64,000 nt of DNA from Neoscytalidium dimidiatum (lineage: Eukaryota; Ascomycota; Dothideomycetes; Botryosphaeriales; Botryosphaeriaceae). Within the stretch, counting starts at the first letter, position 1; each line of letters begins with the position of its first letter. The notes under the pieces are model-generated. The model saw only the letters and a program-made list of their open reading frames with translations, had not been told where the DNA came from and did not search any database. A program made the position numbers and the translations under genes. Where the stretch lies: positions 2,170,001-2,234,000 of the forward strand of contig CM074696.1 in assembly GCA_037367355.1 (NCBI GenBank). The letters are read 5' to 3'. Shown one piece after another: positions 1 to 12,537 of the stretch.

Positions 1-3000
1 GCAATATTGGCGACTGCGGCGCGCCCGCCCCGGCCCTGTTTTCGCCGCCAAACCTCGCAGGATCAACCTTGGACTTAGCCTGCCCTTGCACGGTCGACAG
101 CCATTCCTATTCTAATCGGGCAGGCCGCTGGCATCGTGCCGTGTCCTCAGCGATCAGCAGCCAAGCAGCTCGCTGCCCACCCAGTGCAGAGAATAGAGTG
201 CTGACGATAGGCTGGACTGCACTCTGCAACTACCGGCCCCTCGCGCGACTGCAGCCGCGTTTTTTGTAACCGCCGTACCTGCGCTGCGACACAGAAGCTG
301 AGTCTGACGCGTGAGCCTGAAACGCTTCTTCTGTGCCACTTAGCTCCGTCGTGCCCCTCTCGGAGTTCACAACCCTTCTCTGCAATATCGACAGCGAGCT
401 CGTGGCCTGCACGTGAACTGCCAGGGCGTGCTACCAACGGATTATTGTCAGTCCAATCTGGTTTAATTAACGGTCTCTGCGGATTGTGTGAGCTCATCGG
501 CCTCTTCTTGCGGCCGCATTCGCCTGGGCGGGTGGAGTCGACCTTCTCGTCACCATGGCATGGCCCCGTCCTGATCTCCGTGGGGCCATGCGCCCGACTC
601 GACACTTGAGGCGGAATCTTTCCGATAAAGTGCTGCCTCGAGAATTGTCTCGTATTCGCTCGTGCTTGCCCTTCGCTCAAACTTTGTACCGCTTACCAAT
701 TTACTCTCTGGCATACGAAGAGGTGGCTGATGGCATCGGTCAGCGTGGTTTCTTTCTGCGTGAGTTCGGAAATGACACTCAAGCTTTCTGAAAACACTGA
801 GCTGGGGCCCGCGGCCAGAGGCTTGAAGAAGGGTCTGGGCGTAGAGATCTGCTTGTCAGTGCCCGAGACTCGATAGTCCGCGGCCAAATTTGAGCATTGG
901 GTGTGGTCCACTGGGACAAAGTAGGGACAGTGCTTGCAATTATAGAAAGGCCATTGCTACTGTGGAATACTACTGACTTAAACTCCACACTACCTGTTTC
1001 CTACCTCTATCACGCCTAGTGGGCCAAGCGCCGATTTGACAGCGAATTTTACTGAGACAAAGTAACCCCTTCTGGGCCTCAGGAAAGGCGATCAATCGAC
1101 CGGGCTGGGCTTGGTCATGCCAGCAGCGCCTAGTTGCCTTGTGGCAGGGCTGGGGTGGAACGCGTGCGTATCGAAAGACATGGAACCGCTCTGTTCAACT
1201 TTCGATCTCTGACCGCAGATCGACGCCTCCAGCAGTCAGACAATGGTAGACAGCCTTCCGATAGTCTCGCCAATAACTGCCGCCTTGCTGGTGTTGTACA
1301 TGTTGTCCGCGAAAACAAATTGGTCCTTGTGACTTCAACCCACAATTGCCGTTGCGCCGGAACGCTGCGCCGAGCAGCAGAAGCGATTAGAACTCACATC
1401 AACGTTGCATCGGCATTTGCCACTAACCTATGCAATGTGCTCTTCCCAGTCGGCTGCACGGTTTGCCAGATGGTTAACCGACATCCATACGTAGCACATG
1501 TACAAGGCGTATGCATCGACCCGACTTTGACAGTAGGTCGCAGAATGAGACACGGGATCATCCGAAATCCTTGACAAAACTCCGAGCTCCATGCAGTTTC
1601 GAGCCAGCGGACCCTCTGTTTGGAGCGATGCGGGAAGGGCCGATAGTTTCGCTTGGCCAGTAATTGCTTGTATTTCAGCCCTTTCGCACGCAACGCAGCC
1701 AAGGTTCGCAAGCGCCTCCTTTCGCTCAGTGAAGGCCTGACGAATGATGCTGAGTCCTTGGTTGATGCGAGAGGAAAAGACTATTGCATGAATGTAAGCA
1801 GGAGACATCCCTGCATCCCTACATGGATTCGTGGTTCAAGGGGCTTGTGCCACTTTCCTCTGTAGAAGAGGTCCCTGTTGGAAACATCTGTCGAGCCAAG
1901 GCATAAGAGAAACGGAGAGTAGCCCGTAGCTAACATCGGGGGCTACCAGTGGCCGTACTTGTTGTGATAGTACTTCCAATGCAAGTTGTATCGAAAGCCG
2001 TTGCAAGGGTCGTTCTTCGATGTAAGCTCAACATGATGAAAGGATACATACCCTATCGACGGAGGACTCACCGTTGCGGGATCTCGCATTTCGTATGATC
2101 ATATCTCTTGACGCGAAATGAAAAGATAACAAGAAAGGAAATGAGGTACATCAGAGAGAAGTAAAGGCATGGGATATTTGTGGTGGCATCTCGGTACAGA
2201 GTCATAGGAATTCAAGATAGGGCGATATATAGAGCCCGTCATACCAGTGCTAGCGTGGAGAAAGCAAGACCTATGTCGCGCTGCAACAGCCTTATGTGCT
2301 ATAGCATATACGGTCTGTGACCATTTGAAATGTCGCTTACTGACTTGGAGCCAAAGATCAAATAGCCCGAGTAATCCTAAATAAGTGCAGTAGGTAGTAG
2401 AGAATCTGTAAGAAGCGGTATACCTTGATGCCATATATGTTCACCAGAGTACGACCATTGGAAGCATCAAGTGGATATGGCTTCGATGACGTATATAGCT
2501 GGTGTATCTAAGAAAGCTTCCGCTTAATCGGTGCCGGGGCTTGCGAGTGAAAAGTTTTTTTTTTTGTTTCCCGCCGCGCTTACCGACCATGCCGTGCACT
2601 TTGTATACGCATTCTGCAGGCAGACTCATGGCAGTAGAGCGAAATCGGCTGCAGTGGACCGCAGTCGGCGGACAGCGTCTCGTAAAAAAGCCCGGTAGCG
2701 TGGGATAGAAAGAACGACGACAAACTATGACAATTGGGAATACAATAGCTCCGAGACCCGAGTGAAAGAGGCAGCAGAGAGGCGCAACTCCGAGGCGCTA
2801 AGTGGTCGCAGAAGGCGAGAGGCGTACGTTAGGGCAATTCACCGAGATCGTGAACAAGAGGAAAGCGGGATAAGGTGGGAACAATAGCAAGAAGTAAGAA
2901 GAACTGATCGGAGATAAGATCAAAGAGGATCGGGCTGCCGAGAAGGCTTTTCGGAAGAATGACGAGGTAGGGCGGGCAAGGCTGCGGGTTGGTCCGTAGA

Positions 3001-3737
3001 CACCCGTACGGAGGGAGCTTCTACGTAAAATGTCTGTGGTGGTGTGGGGTGCGTGGAGCAGCGGCCAGGAAAATCTGCCGGGCGGTTGCGCGTCAACGGG
3101 CCAGTTGGAGGCCAGCTGCGAGATCTTATCCGATCGAATTCGACCGATAACGGCTCTTGGCGGTCTCAATCGTACGAGAGGCGTGGCACTGCTGGGCAAA
3201 TGAGGAGCGGCATCCATGGCGGACGGGAGATGGCGGCATCGCTGGCTCGGGGCGCGCAAGCGAGGAGAGGGCTATGTTCGACTAAATGAGCCCATCCGAG
3301 CAATAAGCAGCGAGCAGTGAGCAGCAGGCAGCAGGCAGCAGCGTCGGCGGCGCGGTGACCTCACGCAGCGTTGCGGATTGCGGGTGCCTGCATTTAAGCA
3401 TGTTGGGCGAGGTGAGCGCGCCGAGTGGCAGCTTGCGTGTGCAGCCGTGACACCGCAGCTTGGGACAAGCCGGCGGGCGTGCTGGCTTCCCATTTGCAGC
3501 GGCGCGGAGAGCGGTGTGGCTAATAGACCTTATCGTGTGCCTGGCCTAAGCCCCATACAGCGCTGCAGCCCACGGCGGGCCCCTAACTGGTCAAGGGTCC
3601 CTGCTCCGTGCATAAGATTTCTTTGAGAACGTTGAGCTTCCGGTCGTCCACGTCGCTGCCTCTCAACCCACTCTCTCCTCCCACCCGCTCTCTCTGTGCC
3701 CCCAATTCGCCTCTTCTTCACACGCCCACCTGTCAGA
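1..3737. other. Gene-poor region upstream of HMG-CoA synthase
   Basis: No convincing gene was found on either strand. Open frames of 60-177 codons occur, but several overlap on opposite strands, none resembles a known family, and none links to neighbours through clean splice sites. The last few hundred bases carry pyrimidine-rich tracts (about 3640-3720), as expected of the 5' leader and core promoter of the downstream sterol gene. A CAG-rich stretch lies near 3310-3345. Much of this stretch is probably promoter, leader or non-coding DNA. Confidence 0.5.
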
Positions 3738-5308
3738 ATGGCTCCTCAGAATATCGGCATCAAGGCCGCCGAGCTGTACTTCCCCGCCCAGTGCGTCGAC
3801 CAGGCAGAGCTCGAGAAGTTCGATGGCGTTTCCCAGGGGAAGTACACCATCGGTCTGGGCCAGACCAAGATGAGCTTCTGCGATGACCGGGAAGGTATGC
3901 GCCTGCCAGATCCCCGTTTTCGCGCCTCTGTCACGCCCAGAATTAACCGCGTAGCGTACCAGACATTTACTCGCTGGCCCTCACCGCCGTATCGTCGCTG
4001 CTCAAGAAATACGACATCGACCCCAAGAACATTGGCCGCCTCGAGGTCGGCACCGAGACCCTGCTCGACAAGTCCAAGTCGGTCAAGTCGGTGCTGATGC
4101 AGCTCTTCACTGAGTCCGGCAACACCAACATTGAGGGTGTCGACACTGTGAATGCCTGCTATGGCGGCACCAACGCCGTTTTCAACACCATCAACTGGAT
4201 TGAGTCCTCGGCGTGGGACGGCCGCGACGCCATTGTCGTCGCGGGTGATATTGCCCTCTACAAGAAGGGAAATGCCCGCCCGACTGGCGGTGCTGGCTGC
4301 GTCGCCATGCTCATTGGCCCCGATGCTCCTCTCGTCTTCGAGCCCGGTCTCCGCGGCACTTACATGGCCCACGTCTACGACTTCTACAAGCCGGACCTGA
4401 CCAGCGAGTACCCCTACGTCGACGGCCACTACTCCGTCCGCTGCTACACTGAGGCTGTTGATGCCTGCTACAAGGCCTACAACGCCCGGGAGGAGAAGCT
4501 CCTCGCCCAGGCGAACGGCCACGCAAACGGCACCAACGGCACCGCCACCGAGAAGGAGGTTCCGCTCGACCGCTTCGACTTCATGACTTTCCACGCCCCC
4601 ACATGCAAGCTCGTCAGCAAGTCGTACGCCCGCCTCCTCTACAACGACTACCTCAAAGACCCGAAGAATCCCCTCTTCGCCGAGGTCCCTGAGGAACTCC
4701 TGAACCTGGATTACGCTGCCTCGATCACTGACAAGACCATTGAGAAGACTTTCATGGCTCTGGTGAGTTTTGCAGCCATCTCCGATTAACTAATTTCCGA
4801 GTCATTTCGGCTAAGAATCCCCGCAGACCAAGAAGCGCTTCGCTAGCCGCGTCCAGCCGGCCATTCAGGTTCCGACCCAGTGCGGAAACATGTACAGCGG
4901 CAGCGTTTGGGGCGGTCTCATCAGCTTGATCAGCAACGTGCCGTCGGACGAGCTCCAGAACAAGCGCGTCGGTGTCTTCAGCTACGGCAGCGGCCTCGCC
5001 TCGTCGCTGCTCTCGCTCAAGGTCAAGGGCAGCGTAAAGGAGATTGTGGAGAAGATCGATCTGCAAAAGCGCCTGGATGCGCGTGAGGTCGTGCCCCCGC
5101 AGAGCTATGATGACGTAAGTTTGCGCAAACTAGATTCCGGTCTGAAACCTTGCTCTAACAACTTCTGCAGATGTGCAACCTCCGCGAGCAGGCTCACCTC
5201 AAGAAGGGCTTCAAGCCTCAGGGCTCCATCGACAGGATTTTCCCCGGCACCTACTACCTTGAGGAGGTTGATGAGATGTTCCGGAGGAAGTACGCCATCA
5301 AGGCTTAA
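3738..5308 (+). CDS. erg13: Hydroxymethylglutaryl-CoA synthase
   Basis: HMG-CoA synthase condenses acetyl-CoA with acetoacetyl-CoA in the mevalonate pathway, which feeds ergosterol and isoprenoid synthesis in the cytosol. Four exons (3738-3894, 3963-4762, 4827-5114, 5171-5308) join in frame to give 460 residues, the usual fungal length. The N-terminus [16 protein letters not shown] and the segment [17 protein letters not shown] are typical of the family. The catalytic cysteine is C118 in [10 protein letters not shown]. The Gly-rich segment [13 protein letters not shown] and the C-terminus [13 protein letters not shown] also fit. All three introns (68, 64 and 56 bases) have GT-AG ends, and the first splits a codon to give RE-DIYSLAL. 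The start was chosen at the first ATG after a pyrimidine-rich leader, giving a full-length N-terminus. The family assignment is certain; the symbol follows yeast usage. Confidence 0.97.
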
Positions 5309-7822
5309 TTTCACCCTTTTTGGAGCATAACGGACGGATCATTACGACAGCTGGCGCACATCATTCTTAAGCAACCATAACCGGCGCGTTTTGTGGTGTA
5401 GATATACTTGCACGTCACCGTTGCATTCCTCCGGCGAGGATTTGGAGGAGAAGGTGGAGGCGGTAACTTGGTGGATGAGACGAGACGAGACGATACCTTC
5501 GGCGGAAACTTTTTCTGCTCGCCGCACCTCCCACAGGTCGGAGGTTACTATTTTGACTTGCATGATCCAAACGATTATAATAGATCGTTGCCCCTCGCCA
5601 GGCTCTCGAACTCGCTATTTAGGGCTCATTGAAGGTCTAGGGCTTCGGTTGGACAGGAATATAAAGAACTGCGATCTTTTTTTTTTTTACGTAGAATAAA
5701 CTGCCAAAAGACGCTTGATGGATTGAGAGTTGATGAATTCTGCTCGATAGACAAGACTTTGCATAATTGGAGACGTGCTTTGTGAATCGCTCGAACGAAG
5801 ATGCCCATTAACCAAAATAACTTAAGCTCAACCAAAAATTCCGTACCAACCGGCCATTTTTCCACAGCTGAGACAGGTGCTGGAAAGAAAAAAACACCGC
5901 AGAGAAACACCAGGATGGGGTACGCCAGAGTATCAGGCCAGCAAACGGCCCCACCGTTTTCTGCAGCCCGCCGCCACGACTCAAGCACACCTCTTCAACG
6001 GCCAGCTCACACCACCACCACGCTATCCCGATGCTTTGGAACCTACCAGCGTGCCGCGCTTGTCCCGGTCGGAAGTACCCATCATGTGCTGGAAACGTAT
6101 GACCTCTGGGTCGTTCCTAGTACCTTGTACGGTAGTGCACAATGTATATCATGTTCCTCCGTACGAAGGATGGATGAGCGGTCACGAAAACCCTATTGAC
6201 CGTGCGCTTTATATAGAAACCTTCTGTATCCGTTTGTTCCCGGGATGATATTCGACGGGCAAGAAGGCAACAAGGCAGAAGTCTTCGAATAGGCTTCTCC
6301 CCTCGTATCAGCCACGAGGCGATAAGGCGACCTGCAACGTGTCTCCGCAGCCAGCCCCGCAGGGCAGGAAGGAAGGCGGCGAAATATGTGCCAGAAGAAA
6401 GCGTTGCTTATCGATCTATGAGGCTGAGGCGCGGTTGCCCATGGATGGGTCAGGTATTCCTGATAAGCTGTGAGCATATGTGTGTGCAACAAGTTGGGGT
6501 GATCGGACGGGCCTCGAGAAGGACGAGTAGATCCCCATGGGATATCGCGAGCCAGACGGGTAGCGGTGAGCTTATGGAGACGCGATCGCGTGTACGTCGC
6601 GAATTTTCTCGCGTGGCGAAGGCATCTGCGATGATGGACGGACGGACACTACCATCCGTTGTATGTATACACAGAGAACGCGCGAGAGAATGGTAAGAGT
6701 GGCAGCATCATCACAAAAAGAACGCGTGCATAACGCGACACCATCCCATTTAACCGCGTCCACATGAGCAAAGAAAATGCCAGCGCCCTGTCCTAATTGT
6801 CTCGGCTCCGCTCGCAGCCACATCGGCGGGCGCACGAGAGGAGAACCGGGAGCAGATTGAAAAGAGAGCGGAGGAACATGAGCAATCAGGGTGTGCTTAC
6901 ACCTCTTCCGGACTCTGGCTCGCCAGCACGCACGTCTGCGGAAGATGTGGACTCCGGATGGGGCCAGCAGAAGGTTATCATTGATGCAAACAGTCGAGGT
7001 ATCGCGTATGCCCACGTGCCTCTCCTTGCGGAGGGAGAAGACAACCAAGTCATCCTCCGTGGTTGAATATTGCTGACTTCCGCAGCATCAAGAACCTCCG
7101 CAAAACGCTGGCCAGAATGATCTCCGAGCGCCTCCGCAGTGATAACAAGGTTAATTTCGCAGATCTGATTTTGACCAAAAGGAGGCTGATGATGGAACTA
7201 GATTCCAGATTCCCGCCGCTGATCTCGCGCACACGAAAGGGGCCCGGCCGGGGTCCTGCGACGAACCCGGGAGCTAGGCACAGGATGACGAAAGCCAAGA
7301 GCCCGTAATAGGAAATTATCTCATTCCTCAGCAACAGAGCTTCTAGTATACATTCGAACTCAAAACCGGAGGGAAAGAAAAGTAGTAGAAGGATCATCGT
7401 TTGTTTGTAGTTCGTTGGTGGTGACCTGTTTCAGTAGCTAATAGGAGGCGACAGCCCAATGAGGAGCTGGTACTTGTCGCGCGCCCCCCTCATGTGAGAA
7501 TGAACATGCTTGGTCAGTTGGTGATCCTGATCCTTTTGCTTGTTTAGATTTCCCCCAGCATCGTTAACCCGTGTAAACCGACCGACCGCCCGTCCGGAGA
7601 GAAATGGAAGACCAGGCCTTCCCAAACGCGCCTCGCAAAAGCAAGCAGGACAGCAGATACCAGTAACTGTTGATGCAAACCGCGGCTAACCCGAGGATAA
7701 AAACCGCACGACCCTGCCTCACCCTGCCAACGCCGCAGAGTAAAACAGCAAAGAGGACCGCGAAAAGAGGCTGACTCGACGAGTAGTAGACGGAAAATCA
7801 GAAGATGTAGAGGGCAGGAGCT
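5309..7822. other. Intergenic region without a recognised gene
   Basis: This 2.5-kb stretch lies between the convergent HMG-CoA synthase and HMG-box genes. It holds their 3' untranslated regions and a poly-T tract near 5679-5689. Open frames of 60-158 codons exist on both strands (for example 6572-7048 minus and 7050-7397 minus), but they overlap each other, lack splice-linked partners and resemble nothing I recognise. Confidence 0.5.
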
Positions 7823-8312
7823 TTACTCCGATGCCTCATCCTCGTCGTCACCGCCCTGCGCTAGTTAGTCTCGTGCTTGGAAATGCAGGAGTGGGGGATA
7901 CGTACGGCATTGTAGGCAGCCTTCTCGTCCTCGTAGCGCTTCTTGTCATTCGCGGCTTTGGCCTCGTAGGGAGCGCGCTGCTTGTCAGAGAGGGCCTTCC
8001 ACCTCTCGCCCAGGATCTTGCCGACCTCGCCTATGGATATTGTGAGCAGACGCGTCAGGCGCAAGTGGAGGATGGCGACGTACCAAACTTGATGCCGGGG
8101 TTCTCCTCGCGGACCTTGTCGCGCATGTCATTGGCGAAGAACATATACGCAGAGAGGCCGCGCTTGGGGGCGTTGGGGTCTGGGCTACTGTCAGCTTTGC
8201 TACGCGTACGGGTGCGGGTGCAGGTGCAGGTGCAGAGAAACGCACCCTTCTTCTTCTTGCCGTCGGCCTTGCCAGCCTTGGTCTTGCGGGAAGCGGTCTT
8301 CTCCTTAGGCAT
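7823..8312 (-). CDS. NHP6: NHP6-type HMG-box chromatin protein
   Basis: This is a small non-sequence-specific DNA-bending protein of the nucleus, which assists nucleosome remodelling and transcription in the NHP6 family. Four exons on the minus strand (8312-8246, 8179-8084, 8030-7906, 7855-7823) give 106 residues. A Lys-rich tail ([20 protein letters not shown]) precedes one complete HMG box: [20 protein letters not shown], then [20 protein letters not shown], then [20 protein letters not shown]. It ends in an acidic tail, [10 protein letters not shown]. Each intron is GT-AG, and the codons split by introns 1 and 2 rebuild conserved residues (D of DPNAPKR, G of KFGEVGK). Intron 1 contains short GGTGCA repeats. 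The last acceptor (before GGCGGTGAC) could be 5 bases different, but only this choice keeps the acidic tail in frame. Confidence 0.94.
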
Positions 8313-9946
8313 TGTCGCTGGGGTTGTCTAGCTGCAAGGCGGAGCGGTCAGCGTGGTGCGCGTTGAGGTAGGCTGTTGATGGGCAGAAGGCAGAGGCGAG
8401 GCGGTTGAAATAGTCGCGCGAGCGCGCAGGTGCAGATTTTGGCGTGCAAATGAATCAGGTGATGAGGAGTGGGGTATGCGACCGGCTGCAGCTTTGCGGT
8501 GACGATGCACAAGGTGGGTGGTGGTGAACGGAGCTGTTGTTGCGGAGGCAGTGCAGCGTGGTTGTGGGCGTGCATCGCGGGCGCATAGCGGGCGCGGTCG
8601 CAGGAAACCGCGCAGAACAACAACAGGGCGGAATAGGTGCAGACACGTCGCAAAAGGGGCAGGAAGCACTCACAAGACGAATTGGAGGTGTTCGGGTGAG
8701 GTTGTAGAGATGAGGGACGTCTGCGCCGGTGGTCAATATAGCGGGCTGGTGGGCAGCAGCGATGGCGAGATGACGGCGAGAGCTCGAGAAGCAGTCACGA
8801 ATGAAGCTCAGAAATGGAGTAAATGAAGCGAGAGGAACGAGGAGATGCGTGAAAAACGCGTAAAAAAAGGTGCGTTGTGGTTGCGGGAAGCTGGTGAGTG
8901 TCAGGATGCAATGCGAAGCGACTCACGAGTTGGAGGACGTGTCGAGGACGGATTGTATGGGTGCTCGCAAGAGTGAGATGGAGCGGCTGCGCAGCAGTAC
9001 TGAGAGGAGGGCGGCGGCCAGCGGTCAAAAGGTGAGGGCAGCTGGCCTGGCGTAATCGAGCCTAAGCCCGAGAGCACGGACCAGAAAAACACACAGGCAG
9101 GCGCGGCGCCGCCCACAGTGCCCCCTCTCTCGCTGCGGCCGCACTACCAGCGCGCATCCTCATGACTAAGCGCGCCCGTTATCTTCGCCTGATGGAGCTG
9201 CGACGATACACAAAACAACCCCCTCCCCCCTCCCAGAGAACACCAGGATCCACGCAGCAGCACCGCAGTCGCGCGCAGAGAGCCAGCATCGCCGCTGCCG
9301 TGCAAATGACAGAGCGCTCGCCAGCCTGCCGAATCCTGCGCCGCAGCACCTGCTTTTGCATTCAGAGAGCAGAGCCCGCCTGCTGGGGCGCCGTGGCTCC
9401 AGCGCGCGGTGCTGCGAGAAGGGGGATCGCGCCGGCCTCGCGCCAGCAATACTCACGTATCGTCGCGCTCCTGCGATACGGCCGCGTCGCCGCGTCGCCC
9501 CCTCTGAGGGCACACAGAATCGAATCGGCACGAAGCAGCCTTCTCAACTGCCCGCCGGCCAGCCAGCGCCCGCCCATGCTGCCCTCCTCCTCCCTCCTCC
9601 CTGCGCGCGCCGCCTTTGTCCCACGGCTTGCCCTGCACTCAACCTGCGCATGTGCCCCGGCCCAGCACACAAGGCACCGCCGCCCGCACGCGAAACGCCC
9701 GCTTCTGGAGCGCCAGCCGCAGCAGCTAGGTGCTCTCGTCCACCACCCTATCCACTCACACCCCCCTCGAGCCTTGCCCGGCCAACTCCTGCGACGCACG
9801 CGCCTGCGGCCTGCTGTCCCGCCAAGCAGAACGCGCGCCTCAGCTCCCGTCGCCGCGACGATGGACGCGCTGCCCACGGGTGGCATGATGTAGCCTTCAC
9901 GCCCCAAGCCACGGTCTGACGCCCCAATATGCCGTCCCGTCCGTCG

Positions 9947-9975
9947 CTGCTGCTGCTGCTGCTGCTGTTGCTGCC
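9947..9975. repeat. CTG trinucleotide microsatellite
   Basis: About eight near-perfect CTG units, with an interrupted CTG/TTG continuation to about 9990. On the plus strand they would encode poly-Leu after an ATG at 9929 and so mimic a signal peptide. I treat this as a simple repeat, not as coding. Confidence 0.85.
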
Positions 9976-10116
9976 TCTGTTGCTGCTGCTACGCTGCCCG
10001 GGCGCCCGGGCGCGGGACTTCGGCTGCGGAGAAGACGGCGCAGGTGCGAGCCTCGAAGGTCCCAGCCGGCTGACGGCCGCCGCCCAGTTCCCAGCAGTAG
10101 TGTGCCAGGCCAGCCG

Positions 10117-10147
10117 CCTGCCTGCCTGCCTGCCCGCCTGCCCGCCC
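10117..10147. repeat. CCTG/CCCG tetranucleotide repeat
   Basis: A run of GCCT/GCCC units (about seven). It lies in the same GC-rich gap as the CTG repeat and has no coding association. Confidence 0.8.
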
Positions 10148-11859
10148 ACGAAGCCTGAGCCCTGTTACGCGTGCAGCGCCCTCCCTCCCACACTCCCGCC
10201 TTCCGGCCTCGCCCAGCGCAGCGCGCCCCCGTCCGTCCGCCGCAGCCAGCGTGCCAGTCTAGCTGAAACATTGCGCTGACACGCTCTCGGAGAGCCGGCT
10301 GAGGGAAGCTCCTGCCGCCGCAGAATCCGGCATCTCCTCCGCCTGCAATGCCTCTCGGGCAGCACTGCAGCAGCCCGCTCGTGACTGTTGCAACGGCAGG
10401 ACCGGAATGTACAAGTAAGCGGCTCGCCCGTCCGGACGCCGATCAATGCGCCTCTTTCTTCCCCACGCTCAAAGGAGGAGCCTGGTTGTCTGCGGCGACG
10501 CACCGCGTTCCCGCCCGCCCAAAGCTTGCCCTACCCTTTGTTTTGATTTCCACGCTTCGCTGCCCTCCCCTTGTCCCCAGCAATGCCTCCCAACGGGCCT
10601 CGGTACGTCTTCCTGCCGGTCGTCTCTTCTTTCCGTTTTGTGATGGATTTTCATTGCATGGCTTATCCGAGCATCTCTGTGCGGAAGCCTTATCTTACTC
10701 TTCTGAATCAAAGCCACAGTAGTACCCTTCATTACCGTCATCTTAACAATGCAGCAGTCGATCCTGACCTTGCGTAGGCGCATTTCCAAGAGTTTCTTTC
10801 CCAGATGCTAGCGCTTGAAGTCAACTGCGGGCGCTTTGGTGCCGAAAGTTGCTATATCACGAGACAACAGACCCCATGGAACCGCGTTGCTGCAATACAG
10901 ACCAAATGCAAAAGCCAGCACGTTGTTCGTCTTTACTGCTACTTTGTTATTCGCCCAGAACATGATAGCAATTGTGAAAGGGAGTTGGCGCCAAGCCGAT
11001 CCATGGCCTTGGGCGTGCAGCCACCCACACCAACCTCGCCCTACAATGCTGACAAGTACGCCGCTCCTTGGTTAAGTAGCATTGCCTCCAGTGAGGTAGG
11101 TTGCAGCGGGGTGAGTAGTCATACTTTTCTTTTCTTTCCCCCCCCCCTCCTCCCAAAAGAAGCGCGGCTGTAACAGTCATTCTGACGTAAATCTGATGAC
11201 TTGGAACAATAATATTCAGAGATTTTCTCATGCCTCAATGCAAATTTGTACATGCTTTCAACACAACACCACAGACGGCTGTCCCATGATCATTCCCCGA
11301 GTTCGCCAACAGTTTTCTGCCTCAGTCAAGAAATCTCATATCACTGTAACGCCATGCTAACAGTCAAACGAACTGATTCATCTATTGGTCTTTGCACGCT
11401 CATCCCCTCACAGTCTGACCCGTTTGGTGTGGATCTCTGCGATGTCACCTCTGGATTGATTCCAACTTTTCAGTCCTTCGATACCGGGATAAAGTCTGCT
11501 CAATGCGCAAATGCCATGACCAACTTCAATGACATCATGTTCTACATTTTGAGTGGAGCACAGTGGGTCAGACTGCATTCTGCAGGCTTTCCGTTTTGCT
11601 TCGAATTTCCCCCATCCCCAAGCCTGATCGCCGTCCAGAATCAAACCGAGCTTTCCTCCGATGCGTCATGAGCACACCGAATTGACTTGACAACCCTGGT
11701 TGTTTACCAACAACTTGAATCAAGAGTCCGCGTTGTGACACCAAAAACGGAATAAAAGATTTCCTGGCGGACCCTCTGACTTTAGCTCATCAAGAAGCCC
11801 CACCTACTGCTCAGCCCTACGGAGATGATGCAAGAAATTGATTTTTTCTTGGGTAAGGT

Positions 11860-12278
11860 TTATTTGGACTGCGATGTTTTTTGTTTTTTACTCAGTGCTA
11901 ATTCTCCCATGGTAATGGAGGGAATATTTTCAATCTCAAGCTCTACCTCTGGAAACAATGAAGTATCGGTTATTATCTTCCAAACTCACGTTTAGGGCAT
12001 GTTCCAACGATGGGAATGTCCGCAGTCCCATGCTGCTTCTCTCACCTTTCGCGTCAACGAGGCCTTCCAGCAATGCTGTCCCAGCGAAGCTACTCCCCGT
12101 CATGTTCGAATATGACGATGTATTCGCAAAGCGCCAAGTCTTCTCCAGCGTCCGGACCAATTATTGGGCTTGGCTCAGAGCGGCCAACATTGATAACGCT
12201 GTCTCTTTGGCACATGTGCTTCCATCGTTCCCCGCCGTCATACCAGAGGATCTCAACGACAAAGTACACGCGTAACCT
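11860..12278 (-). pseudogene. Possible decayed gene of unknown family
   Basis: Three protein-like segments follow each other on the minus strand. The first (12278 down to about 12094) starts after a CTTAG acceptor and reads RLRVYFVVEILWYDGG, then PDAGEDLALCEYIVIFEHDG, before a TAG stop. One frame over, immediately after a GGGG run, the reading continues as SSFAGTALLEGLVDAKGERS to LEHALN. A 43-base GT-AG intron then leads to VELEIENIPSITMGEL and a stop at 11862-11860. Loss of one G in the GGGG run (about 12096-12099) would join the first two segments. I recognise no family, and no upstream exon with a start codon was found. Either it is a relic, or it has a sequence error and a missed 5' exon. 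Chance open frames cannot be excluded. Confidence 0.35.
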
Positions 12279-12433
12279 CTAAGCACGTTCTGTGCTAGCC
12301 CTTCCACATGTTGAAGCCACTGCACGTGGCAAACATTCATTCTCCCAAGACTGGTGTTTCGTCAACAAGGCTCGGCAGGGACGAATGTAATTTCCCAATC
12401 GTATTCTTTGCCATGACCCCACCATTATACAAG

Positions 12434-12440
12434 TATAAGT
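12434..12440 (+). promoter_or_regulatory. TATA-like box of the secreted Cys-rich gene
   Basis: TATAAGT lies 98 bases upstream of the ATG at 12538, a plausible distance for a fungal core promoter. Position and sequence are the only evidence. Confidence 0.35.
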
Positions 12441-12537
12441 AGAACCGTCTCATTAGTTCTTGTCGCAATATAAGAACATTATCTTGTGCTTCAACGCTGA
12501 CGTTTACTACTATTCGGACCACGTACGATCAATCAAA

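Larger units (their letters stand above)
8313..11859. other. Long GC-rich gap with microsatellites, no supported gene
   Basis: A 3.5-kb stretch upstream of the NHP6 gene. From about 8350 to 10560 it is very GC-rich with CpG-rich and CCTG/CTG-type repeats. Open frames of 100-243 codons run on both strands here (for example 9162-9893 plus and 9362-9907 minus), which is what GC-rich DNA with few stop codons produces. They are Arg/Pro/Ala-rich with no family resemblance. After about 10600 the composition drops. An open frame at 11246-11671 plus is unrecognised and is not called. The GC-rich part may hold the NHP6 5' leader. Confidence 0.5.

Noticed and set aside
3746..4594. 282-codon minus-strand frame opposite HMG-CoA synthase
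   Set aside because: An antisense shadow of a certain enzyme gene.
9162..9907. Open frames of 180-243 codons on both strands in the GC-rich gap
   Set aside because: They overlap on opposite strands, are Arg/Pro/Ala-rich, show no family resemblance and are expected from GC-rich DNA with few stop codons.
9929..10279. Apparent secreted protein with a poly-Leu signal peptide
   Set aside because: The poly-Leu comes from a CTG microsatellite; the rest is low-complexity GC-rich sequence with a frame also open on the other strand.
11246..11671. 141-codon plus-strand frame and its 78-codon antisense counterpart
   Set aside because: Both strands look weakly protein-like but neither has start context, splice partners or recognisable motifs.
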